Source: an uncultured Clostridium sp. (lineage in GTDB: Bacteria > Bacillota > Clostridia > Lachnospirales > Lachnospiraceae). Taken from it: 64,000 nt of DNA. Location of the stretch: NCBI GenBank assembly GCA_937885015.1, contig CALAAS010000012.1:1-64000 (forward strand), read 5' to 3'. Made by a program: the position numbers and the translations under genes. Shown piece by piece: positions 23,479 to 32,700 of the stretch (position 1 is the first letter of the stretch; each line of letters starts with the position of its first letter). Below the pieces are notes generated by a model. The model ran no database searches. It had not been told where the DNA came from and saw nothing but the letters and a program-made list of their open reading frames with translations.

Positions 23479-25194
23479 ATGCCGATCATTGATTTTAAGG
23501 CAGCGATGTGTAAGCATTGTTATAAATGCGTCCGCGGCTGTGAGGTAAAATCGATCATGATTCGGGACGGCCATGCTTATATTATGCCAAATCGCTGTAT
23601 TTTATGCGGCCAGTGCCTGGTAAACTGCCCTCAGTCGGCGAAACGCGTTCCCAGTGAGCTGGAGCAGGTAAAAGAGTTTATTGCAGCCGGCAAGCCGGTC
23701 ATTGCCTCGCTCTCTTCTTCTTATATCGGGGTGCTTCCCTACCGGAAGCGGGGACAGGTAAAAGCGGCGATGAAAAAGCTTGGCTTTACGGAGGTTCGCG
23801 ATGTGGCGGACGGAGCGGCTCTGGCCACCAGGGAGTACGTAAAGCTTCTGGAGCAGGGAGAGATGGAGAATATCATCACAACGGCCTGCCCCAGCATTGT
23901 AAATCTGATAGAAATTCATTATCCGGAGCTGATGAAGTATCTGGCTCCTGTGCTGATTCCGTCGGGAATCCATACGCGTATGCTGCGGCAGGAGTTCGGA
24001 GAAGAGGCCAGGGTGGTGGTAGTCGGTCCGTGTATTGCGGAGAAGGAAAAAAAGCGGATCGTAAAGCCGGATGCGGTATTGACCTTTGAGGATCTGCGGC
24101 AGTGGCTTTTGGAAGAGCAGATTGATATCTGCCAGTGCGAAGAAGAGACATTTGAAGATCAGAGGCCCGGAGCCAGTCTGCGGTATCCGGTCAGCGGAGG
24201 ACTTTTGACAGCGGTACAGGTTACGCAGACAAAGCCGGACAGGTATCGGAAGTTTTATGTCAGTGGAGTCAAGGATTGCCTGGATGTCTGCGAGGCTATG
24301 AAAACCGGGGAGGTATCAGGCTGTTTCATTGAGATGAACGCCTGCCATGGCGGCTGTGTCAATGGGCCTGCCACTGCCACGGAGGTTTCCAGTTTTAAAG
24401 TCAAGCTGGATCTGGAGGCCATGCTTCCCAAGGAAGCGGCGGACTGGACGATGTTTCCGGAAACGGTAAAAAACGTGGAGGTAAGCCGTACTTTTTCCGA
24501 TCGTTCTCAGAAGGAAATGATCCCTACGGAAGAGCAGCTTCGTGAAATTTTAAAGAAGACGGGAAAAAGCCGACCGGAGCAGGAATTAAATTGCGGTGCC
24601 TGCGGCTATCCGACCTGCCGTGAAAAGGCCATTGCCGTATTTCAGCGGAAGGCGGAGGTGGAGATGTGTATTCCCTATCTTCATGACCGGGCTCAGTCCC
24701 TGTCTCACCTTGTGATGGATATCTCACCCAATGTGATTTTAATCATTGACGAGGATTTGAGGATTCTGGATTGTTCTGCCTCCGCAGAGCAATATTTCGA
24801 GAGGAAAACCGAGGAGCTTAAAGGAAAGCCGCTGCAGGATTTCATGAATCCGGAGGATGTGAAGGGGGTATTCAGAACCCATCAGGGAATTCACAGCCAG
24901 AAGCTGCTGGATCCGGAGCGGGGACGGGTAACGTTTCAGAACATTGCCTATATAGAGGAGAGCGATTTTGTAATTGTAACCCTCATTGATGTGACAAAAG
25001 AAGAAGAGCAGATCAGACAGGAGTACGAGAAGAAAAAGGCGACCATTGATCTGGCCCAGAAGGTTATTTTCAAGCAGATGATGGTGGCACAGGAGATCGC
25101 CGGACTTCTGGGGGAGACGACGGCAGAGACGAAGACAACACTTACGAAGCTTTGTTCTTTGATTGACGATGAGAATGAAAGTGAGGTTCGATAG
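23479..25194 (+). CDS. PAS-linked sensory-type [FeFe] hydrogenase (group C-like)
   Basis: A 571-residue protein. Residues 1-60 carry two [4Fe-4S] motifs (CKHCYKCVRGC; CILCGQCLVNC). The H-cluster domain follows with degenerate loops: TTACPS (Cys137, with Ala136 in place of the proton-transfer Cys of TSCCP), GPCIAEKE (Cys185) and MNACHGGCVNG (Cys289, Cys293). A further Fe-S motif CGACGYPTC begins at Cys372, then a PAS domain (about 405-510) and a helical tail. Loss of the proton-relay Cys plus a PAS domain marks sensory rather than catalytic hydrogenases. It abuts a PP2C phosphatase gene, suggesting that H2 or redox state is relayed by dephosphorylation (inference). Confidence 0.87.
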   Translation: MPIIDFKAAMCKHCYKCVRGCEVKSIMIRDGHAYIMPNRCILCGQCLVNCPQSAKRVPSELEQVKEFIAAGKPVIASLSSSYIGVLPYRKRGQVKAAMKKLGFTEVRDVADGAALATREYVKLLEQGEMENIITTACPSIVNLIEIHYPELMKYLAPVLIPSGIHTRMLRQEFGEEARVVVVGPCIAEKEKKRIVKPDAVLTFEDLRQWLLEEQIDICQCEEETFEDQRPGASLRYPVSGGLLTAVQVTQTKPDRYRKFYVSGVKDCLDVCEAMKTGEVSGCFIEMNACHGGCVNGPATATEVSSFKVKLDLEAMLPKEAADWTMFPETVKNVEVSRTFSDRSQKEMIPTEEQLREILKKTGKSRPEQELNCGACGYPTCREKAIAVFQRKAEVEMCIPYLHDRAQSLSHLVMDISPNVILIIDEDLRILDCSASAEQYFERKTEELKGKPLQDFMNPEDVKGVFRTHQGIHSQKLLDPERGRVTFQNIAYIEESDFVIVTLIDVTKEEEQIRQEYEKKKATIDLAQKVIFKQMMVAQEIAGLLGETTAETKTTLTKLCSLIDDENESEVR

Positions 25195-26382
25195 ATGGGG
25201 ATAACCGTAGATGTCACGTTTAAAAGCCTGAATAAGTATTCAGAAATCCTGTGCGGTGATACGGTGGAGTGTCTGAAGACAGAGGATTCGGACGTGATTA
25301 TCCTGGCGGACGGAATGGGAAGCGGGGTAAAGGCGAATATCCTTTCCACGCTGACTGCAAAAATCCTTGGAACCATGTTTTTAAATGGGGCGACTCTGGA
25401 GGAATGTGTGGAGACGATCATGCAGACGCTTCCGATCTGTCAGATTCGCCAGGTGGCATATGCAACCTTCTCTATTCTTCAGATTTTCAACAATGGGGAA
25501 GTGTATCTTGTTGAATATGACAATCCGCGCTGTATTTATCTGCGGTGCGGCCATGTGATGGAACTCCCGAAGAACACCAGGATGGTGCGCGGCAAGGAAA
25601 TCAGCGAATGCCGTTTTCAGGTGCAGAAGGGAGACGCCCTGATTCTCATGAGTGACGGCGTGACTCACGCCGGAGTGGGGAAAAGCACGGGGGCCTATAA
25701 ATTTGGATGGGCCTGGCAGGATGTGGCAGACTTCGTTTCCGTCCAGTATATGACGACTCTGTCTGCTGTCCGGATGGCCGGCGCTATCTGCGAGGAGTGC
25801 AACAAAATTTACGAAGATCGTCCTGGAGATGACACCACGGTGGTGGTGGCGCGGATCATCGATAAAAAGCCGGTCAATCTGATGACCGGGCCTCCTCTGG
25901 ACCGCAATGACGATGAGAAGATTACTGCGGATTTCATGGCGGATGAGACGGCAAAGCGCATTGTCTCCGGAGGAACCAGCGCAACGATTCTCTCCAGAGA
26001 GCTGGGGCGGCCTCTGCGGGTTTCCATGGACTATACGGATCCGGATATTCCGCCCATTGCCTATATGGAGGGGGTTGACCTGGTAACGGAGGGGGTTTTG
26101 ACCCTGCGACGGGTTATCGAGCTTTTAAAACGTTATCTGGTAAAGTGTGATCTGAGTCTGGAGTTTTTTCAGGAACTGGATAAAAATAATGGTGCGTCTA
26201 TGCTGGCAAAAATCCTGATTGAGGATTGTACAGAACTGCATTTATTTGTGGGAACTGCCATCAACAGCGCCTATCAGAACCCTGGTCTCCCATTCGACCT
26301 GGGAATCCGTCAGAATTTGATCAAACAGCTTCGGGAGACAGTTGAGGGGATGGGAAAGAAAGTTACGGTTACGTACTATTAA
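25195..26382 (+). CDS. SpoIIE-type PP2C serine/threonine phosphatase
   Basis: A 395-residue cytoplasmic phosphatase. Metal-binding acidic motifs are visible as VIILADGMGSG (near residue 36), DALILMSDGVTHAG (near 147) and RPGDDTTVVVARI (near 208). The C-terminal 170 residues form a helical region with no clear match. The ATG follows the stop of the sensory hydrogenase gene without a gap, indicating coupling. No partner kinase is encoded in this window. The likely role is the output arm of the hydrogenase sensor. Confidence 0.85.
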   Translation: MGITVDVTFKSLNKYSEILCGDTVECLKTEDSDVIILADGMGSGVKANILSTLTAKILGTMFLNGATLEECVETIMQTLPICQIRQVAYATFSILQIFNNGEVYLVEYDNPRCIYLRCGHVMELPKNTRMVRGKEISECRFQVQKGDALILMSDGVTHAGVGKSTGAYKFGWAWQDVADFVSVQYMTTLSAVRMAGAICEECNKIYEDRPGDDTTVVVARIIDKKPVNLMTGPPLDRNDDEKITADFMADETAKRIVSGGTSATILSRELGRPLRVSMDYTDPDIPPIAYMEGVDLVTEGVLTLRRVIELLKRYLVKCDLSLEFFQELDKNNGASMLAKILIEDCTELHLFVGTAINSAYQNPGLPFDLGIRQNLIKQLRETVEGMGKKVTVTYY

Positions 26383-26400
26383 TGAAGGAGGATATGAAAA

Positions 26401-27855
26401 ATGGTAACGAATGACGCAACGATTCTGCGCATCAAACATGATATACTTTATGAGGTGGCCAAGCTTGCCTGGAATGGCCAGCTGGCAGACGGAAGGGATG
26501 ACATTCCCTATAAAGTAAGTCCGGGTCCTCAGGCACAGTACCGCTGCTGCGTTTATAAAGAGAGAGAGATTGTACGCCAGCGGGTTCGTCTGGCAGAGGG
26601 AAAATGCCCTTCTGACCGCAATACCAATAATGTGGTGCAGGTCATCAACGCGGCCTGTGAGGAGTGTCCGATTGCATCCTATACCGTGACGGATAACTGC
26701 CGGAAATGTATGGGAAAGGCCTGCCAGAATTCCTGTAATTTCGGAGCTATTACGATGGGGACCACCAAGGCGCATATTGATCCGGATAAGTGCCGGGAGT
26801 GCGGAAAATGTGCACAGGCTTGCCCGTACAATGCCATTGCCCATCTGGAGCGTCCTTGCAAGAAGGTATGCCCGGTGGATGCCATTACCTACGATGAGTA
26901 TGGCGTATGTGTGATTGATGAGAAAAAATGTATTCAGTGTGGCGCCTGCATTCACAGCTGTCCCTTTGGCGCCATCGGCTCCAAAACTTTTATGGTGGAT
27001 GTGATTCGCCTGATCAATGCCGGTAAAAAGGTTGTGGCAATGCTGGCTCCTGCTACGGAGGGTCAGTTTGGACCGGATATTACCTTTGCCAGCTGGCGGA
27101 CTGCTTTAAAGAAGATCGGCTTTGCAGATATGGTGGAAGTAGGTCTGGGTGGAGATATGACGGCGGCAGCTGAGGCAGCTGAGTGGGCGGAGGCCTACAA
27201 GGAAGGCAAGAAAATGACGACCTCCTGCTGCCCGGCTTTCGTGAATATGATCAAGCAGCACTATCCGGAACTTCTGGACAATATGTCAACAACGGTTTCT
27301 CCGATGTGTGCCGTATCCCGTATGCTGAAGGCGCAGGATCCGGAGGTGATTACCGTATTTATCGGACCGTGTATTGCCAAGAAGAGTGAGACGCTGGATC
27401 TGAACATCCAGGGGAACGCAGATTACGCCATGACCTACGGTGAGGTTCGTGCCATGCTGCGGGCAAAGGATGTGAATCTGGAGCCGGAGGAGAACTCCAC
27501 CCAGGAAGCCAGTGTATTTGGAAAACGCTTTGGAAACGGCGGCGGTGTAACGGCTGCTGTATTGCAGTGCCTGGAGGAAACCGGCGAAAACGCAGACATC
27601 AAGGTAGCACGCTGCAATGGAGCGGCAGAGTGTAAGAAAGCACTGCTTCTTCTGAAGGCAGGACGCCTTCCGGAGGACTTTGTTGAGGGAATGGCCTGTG
27701 TAGGCGGCTGTGTGGGCGGCCCCAGCAAGCATAAGACAGAGATGGAGGCAAAGCGTTCCAGAGATAAACTGATTGCAGAGGCAGACAGCCGTGAAGTACA
27801 TGAGAACCTGAAAAATTACGATATGGCTTCTTTCTCCATGCATCGCCATGGCTGA
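26401..27855 (+). CDS. Monomeric [FeFe] hydrogenase (group B-like)
   Basis: A 484-residue iron-sulfur protein. After a 75-residue N-terminal region come several cysteine clusters (CEECPIASY; CRKCMGKAC; CRECGKCAQACP; CIQCGACIHSCP) for three or four [4Fe-4S] centres. All three H-cluster loops are intact: TSCCPAF (Cys276, Cys277), GPCIAKK (Cys324) and GMACVGGCVGG (Cys433, Cys437). It should make or consume H2 with ferredoxin, unlike the degenerate sensor upstream. The RBS AAGGAGG precedes the ATG. It ends the operon at a strong terminator. Maturases HydEFG are not in this window. Confidence 0.88.
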   Translation: MVTNDATILRIKHDILYEVAKLAWNGQLADGRDDIPYKVSPGPQAQYRCCVYKEREIVRQRVRLAEGKCPSDRNTNNVVQVINAACEECPIASYTVTDNCRKCMGKACQNSCNFGAITMGTTKAHIDPDKCRECGKCAQACPYNAIAHLERPCKKVCPVDAITYDEYGVCVIDEKKCIQCGACIHSCPFGAIGSKTFMVDVIRLINAGKKVVAMLAPATEGQFGPDITFASWRTALKKIGFADMVEVGLGGDMTAAAEAAEWAEAYKEGKKMTTSCCPAFVNMIKQHYPELLDNMSTTVSPMCAVSRMLKAQDPEVITVFIGPCIAKKSETLDLNIQGNADYAMTYGEVRAMLRAKDVNLEPEENSTQEASVFGKRFGNGGGVTAAVLQCLEETGENADIKVARCNGAAECKKALLLLKAGRLPEDFVEGMACVGGCVGGPSKHKTEMEAKRSRDKLIAEADSREVHENLKNYDMASFSMHRHG

Positions 27856-27933
27856 TTCCAAAGGGATGAGGGGGCAGTGTAAAGATTTAGTTCTTGCATT
27901 TTAATTTTTACTGTGTTAAACTGATCTTATCTG

Positions 27934-27970
27934 AATCGGAACTCTTCGCAGAGGGCGATGAGTTCCGATT
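27934..27970 (+). terminator. Terminator of the hydrogenase operon
   Basis: AATCGGAACTC (27934-27944) pairs perfectly with GAGTTCCGATT (27960-27970), followed by a T-rich tract. The remaining 200 bp before the surface operon contain no convincing gene; a weak TTGTCT/GATATT promoter-like pair lies near 28066-28095. Confidence 0.85.
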
Positions 27971-28169
27971 TCTTTCTTCTTATTTTTATTTTCTGATTTT
28001 CAGAATGATGCAGTTCGCATCAGATTCAGAACGGATTGAAAAGAGAAAAGGCGGCTTTATGGGCATATTGTCTGCTTTTTTACGGAAGTGGATATTTTGT
28101 TAGAAAATTGTATGTGAGGTGTCTGTAACGTAGCTGCCAGCAGGTTCTGCCGGAGAGAGGGGGATGCAT

Positions 28170-29741
28170 ATGGCAGGAAATCTGTACAGGATAGGGAAGA
28201 AAATTCGCCGTGGAGCGCTGTTTTTTCTGGGAAGCGGGCTGGCGCTTCTGTTGACAGGGGATTTGCGGACGGCATGGGGGGATGTGGCGAGGGAGCCTGT
28301 TTCATACGCGGTTTCTTTTGTAGATGAAGCCGATTACAATACTCAAATTTTTCATAGCCAGAGGGGAGAGGTTCCGGAGGGAACTACCCTGAAGGTTTCT
28401 TTTCCGGAGCGCTTTGTGGGGCGCGACGGACATATCTGGATATCCGCGGTAAAATCACCGCAGTATATGGCCGTATATCAGGCCGGAACACAGAAATTTT
28501 ATATTACATATGCACAGGGAAAAAAGATACCGGGTTTTTCACAGCAGGAGGAAGAGAATGAAGGACGTTTGGAGCGCTGGATTCGGGAGGCGAGAAAGGC
28601 GGATGCTGCAATCCTGGGAAGGGAAGATCCATGGGATGGGCCGGAAGGTGTGATAGTGTCAGACCAAGGCGCCAATAACCGAAGAATCCGTCAGCTGGTC
28701 GCTGCGTTGGAGGACGGAGATTCTCATATTTTTTATGTGATCGGGGCGGACTATATGCCGGAGACGCTGGTAATCGGAGCAGAGTTTGAGGCGGTATATT
28801 CGTCCGTGGCGGAAGATTCGTTTGTTCAGGGAGGAGTGCGCTACGAGGTCCTAAAGGTAACCGTTCGCCGCCTCTGGAACGGGGAAAACTGTCGGCACCA
28901 ATGGGCGGCTCTGACAGAGGAGAGGCCGGACTGCCTGAAGCACGGTTCAGGGACGTTTGTTTGTTCCCGCTGTAAAGAGCGACGGACTGTCTGTTTGCCG
29001 GCTGTGGGCCATATGGATAAGGATGAAGACGGGATCTGTGAGCGGTGCAGCGGCCCGGTCACGCCTCAGGAGCCAGAAAGTCTGGTATGGAAGAAAGGGG
29101 ACAGGCAGGTTCGGAAAGTGGGGAAGGAGTGGCGGTTCTTTACATGTGTGGATGAAGATTATCACGACTGGCAGGATAATCGTCGGAAGGCAGCTCTGTT
29201 TCTCTGCGACAGCCTGATTCGGGCCGACGTGGACACGGAGATAGAGGATGAGACCGTTCAGACGCTGTCTTTTGGGGAAAACAGCAACTATAAGACGTCC
29301 CGTGTCCGGCGGTGGTTGGAAAAACACGGCAGCGTCGGAGAGGTGGGACTGGAACCAGTGCATACGGGAATTCAGACGGCCTATACGGGCGCCACGAAAG
29401 CCGGCGAATTTGGGCAGTTGACTGGGATGGAGCTTTCTGGGCAGGAGATTGGCTATCAGCTCCTGCAGGATCGGATGTTCTGCCTTTCTGTGGAAGAGGC
29501 ATTGCGATACCGGGAAGAATTGTGGAAATTTGGTTCCGATACGGAAAATCCTAAAACCCAGGAAAGCAGTTATTCACAGGGATATTATCTGCGGACTCCC
29601 GTTTATGAGGAAGACGGAGGGGGAAAGTTTACATACGGAAAATACGTATATGGAGTGGATTTGAATGGTTCTATTCATCCGGTAGATGTGGCAGGCGAGA
29701 TCTATGGGATTCGCCCGGCCTTTGCGGTGCCGCAGGCGTAA
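28170..29741 (+). CDS. Secreted DUF6273-like protein
   Basis: A 523-residue exported protein. The N-terminus KKIRRGALFFLGSGLALLL is a signal peptide. The middle (about 50-240) is unassigned. A Cys-rich segment with CSRCKERR and CERCSGP (about 255-300) resembles a small zinc ribbon. The last 180 residues follow the DUF6273 pattern: SRVRRWLEKHG, YYLRTPVYEEDGG, YGVDLNGSIHPVDV, YGIRPAFAV. The start at 28170 is preferred over ATG 28164 because the purine-rich RBS GAGAGG (28155-28160) is better spaced. First gene of the four-gene surface locus. Function unknown; extracellular binding is plausible. Confidence 0.75.
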   Translation: MAGNLYRIGKKIRRGALFFLGSGLALLLTGDLRTAWGDVAREPVSYAVSFVDEADYNTQIFHSQRGEVPEGTTLKVSFPERFVGRDGHIWISAVKSPQYMAVYQAGTQKFYITYAQGKKIPGFSQQEEENEGRLERWIREARKADAAILGREDPWDGPEGVIVSDQGANNRRIRQLVAALEDGDSHIFYVIGADYMPETLVIGAEFEAVYSSVAEDSFVQGGVRYEVLKVTVRRLWNGENCRHQWAALTEERPDCLKHGSGTFVCSRCKERRTVCLPAVGHMDKDEDGICERCSGPVTPQEPESLVWKKGDRQVRKVGKEWRFFTCVDEDYHDWQDNRRKAALFLCDSLIRADVDTEIEDETVQTLSFGENSNYKTSRVRRWLEKHGSVGEVGLEPVHTGIQTAYTGATKAGEFGQLTGMELSGQEIGYQLLQDRMFCLSVEEALRYREELWKFGSDTENPKTQESSYSQGYYLRTPVYEEDGGGKFTYGKYVYGVDLNGSIHPVDVAGEIYGIRPAFAVPQA

Positions 29742-29763
29742 TGGGGTAGAAAAGGAGGATATT

Positions 29764-32700
29764 ATGAGAAAAATGGCGGAATGGAACAGGCAAAGAAAAC
29801 GAGAATACGGGAAGAAACATATAAAGGCGGGGAAACCCTGGATGGCAGTTCTTGTGCTGATGTCGCTGCTGATGACAGGGGTGGGATCTGCCCCGGCCTG
29901 GGCGGGAAATTATGTATTTGTGGATCAGGAAGAGGGAAAGAGGGGAACTGGAGCCGGATGGGCAACGGAGTCGGAAATCAGGCTGGCAACGGGATCAGAA
30001 GCCAGGAGGGCAGAGATGGCAGCTACCCCCTCTGAGCTGCGGGCGGACGGTCTGATAACGCCGAGCCTGGGGGATCTGTGGGAAGGCTGGGATGCGGATT
30101 TTTCTTTTTTGGATGGCAGCCAGGGATTTGGAACGAAGGAACGCCCCTTTCAGATCCGGACGAAAGAACAGCTGATGGGACTTTCCCAGCTGACGGCCAT
30201 GGGGATGTCAGCGGATCCGGGCAGTCCCATTACGGTGGGGGATTACAGTGAAGCCTGGTTTGAACTGGCGGCGGATCTGGATCTGGGAGGAATGGACTGG
30301 ATCCCCATGGGATACTATTGTGATTCCTCGGAATTTGATGGAGAAGTGGATCATCCGTTTACGGCTCATTTTAACGGGCGGGGAAGAACGATTTCTAATT
30401 TTCGCCTGAATCGGGAGCAATGGCCTTGTGTGGGTTTTTTCGGAGAACTGTCAGGAGCAGAGGTGAAAAATCTCTGTCTGGAGCCGGGGAAAACTGTGAC
30501 CGGGAAAAACAGTGTCGGAATTCTGGCAGGAGTCAGCCGCGATTCCCGGATTTTTAACTGTACGGTAAAAGGAAATGTGGAAGGGGACGGCAGCGTTGGC
30601 GGTATGGTGGGAACGGTGGAGGGAACTGACAAAACAGCCAGCGTGATCGAGAACGGGACTGCTTTGGTAACGGTTCGGGTGCACTCTGGCTCAGAAAGGT
30701 TTGCAGGAGGAATTGCCGGGAAAGCGGCTGCCTCCAGCCTGGTGGATTGCCGGGTGGAAACCGGAGATAACAGGATTTCCAGAATTCAGGGGGAAGATGC
30801 GGCAGTGGGCGGCATCGTGGGACTTCAGAATGATACAGATCTTTACAACCTTTATGTTTCCGGAACCATTGGAGGACCTGGCAGCCGGAAGACGGGAGGC
30901 ATGGTGGGGCAGAGAATCGCGGGAGATCTGAAGGTGGCGCGATTTGAGGGGAACATTGGCCAGTCCGGAACGGGAATTTCCGGGTATCGGGGCACCTTTA
31001 TCGGGTATCGTGCAGAATCAGATTATTTCCGGTATGGGGAAGATGTGGCCTGGCTTTTTGCAGATACAGAGAGTAAGATTGCAGCCAATGTTTGCGGCAG
31101 TCAGATTCCAGATGATAACCTATACACCTATGAGGATCATATCGGTTATTCCCACGGAGGCGATGTCTTTTTTTCTCTGGTACAGGGCGGCGTATCCAGA
31201 GAGAGTGAAGAGATATTTTACTGTGAAGAACTGGAAAACGGGATTTTGAAAATCCTGGATGAGGAACTGGGCGGTGTGACAGATTGGGAGGCAAATGGCT
31301 ATGAGCTGGATCATTTTGCGCCCAATGATGCGGGGCGGCCGGCCAGAGGTTATCTGGTTACAATCCCGCAGGTTGACACGGTTTCCAATGGACTTCATTA
31401 CTATGATGTGGCAGCTCTGGAGGCCCGCGGAAGCGGAGCTTACGACAGAACCATCGATAGGGAACACCGGAGAGCTGTGGCGGCGGGCAGGACGGTGACG
31501 GTATCCACGGCGCCCAGAAATACGGGGAATTCCAGATTTCAGATGAAAGGAGTGCCTGTCTATACAGAGAAGGGAAAAAAACGGGATACCGTTTATGTAA
31601 AAGGAGGTGAATATACCTTTGTAATGCCGCAGGAGAATACAGAGGTTTCGGCAGTCTATGAGAAAGTGGCTGTGCGGGTTTCATTGAACCCGCAGAAGGT
31701 AAAATTTTCCGTGGTGGAGGAGCGGACAGGAGATCGGCGCAACCCGGTTAAGGTAACCCGTGTTATGGATCAGAATGGGCGGCTGATTGCCCGGTACATA
31801 AACGGAGAGCTGGAAAAGGGGACAGAGGTGCAGCCAGTACGGGTGGAAGCAGTGGTGGACACGAACAATGATGTGGAGGATGCCTCCGTGCTTTGGAGCG
31901 TAGATGATCCGGATCTGATCGAACTTTTAGCAAATGAGGATGAGGATTCCCAGGGATATACCAGACAGAGTGCTTCGATCCGACTGAATTTGTCCAGCTC
32001 CTTTATTACGGATCTGGTACAGAAACTGGAGCGGGAACAGGCAGAAGGCGGATTTGCCCAGGCAATTCCCGATACTATTTATGGGGCAGGTCACCAGAAC
32101 GGAGGCGTCGCCATACTGACGGCGAAGACGCGCCCCTCTGCAAGCTTCGAGGGAAAACCCTGTACGGGAAATGCAAGAATTGAGGTGACATTCCGGATTC
32201 TGGATAAGACGTATGTGGCAGGCAGCAGGGCGGAGCTTGATAAGGGAGCTTTGGCCTTTACTGTAATGCGTCGCCTGACAGGAAACCGAAAGAATCCGCA
32301 GGAGCAGATTTCCGTGACGGGACCGCAGACTCTGACGGCTTCTTTTACGCCGGATTTTTTTGATAAAAAAGAAATTTCCTGGCATGTGAGCGATGAAGCG
32401 GTGATTTCCTTGTCAGGGAAGGAAAAGGATGCATTGGTCTCAGCTGTTTCAGACGCCAAATGGATTCAGGATCTGATACGGGCAGATACAGGACACCATG
32501 CCGGCAGACCGTATGAGCCGCAGACGTCTTCAGGAAACCGGACGGTTCAGGTGACCGTAATAGGAGAAGATATGTTGGGAAACCGATGTCAGGCTTCCTG
32601 TCCCGTAACGGTGTATTTTGAGACGAAGGACGAAAGCAGGATTTATGCAGAGCGAATTGCCGCAGAGCCGGAGAAGCTTTTATTTGATCTGAAGCTTACA

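Noticed and set aside
27894..28103. A 69-codon plus-strand frame between the hydrogenase operon and the surface locus
   Set aside because: It runs across the hydrogenase terminator hairpin, has no RBS and low-complexity composition.
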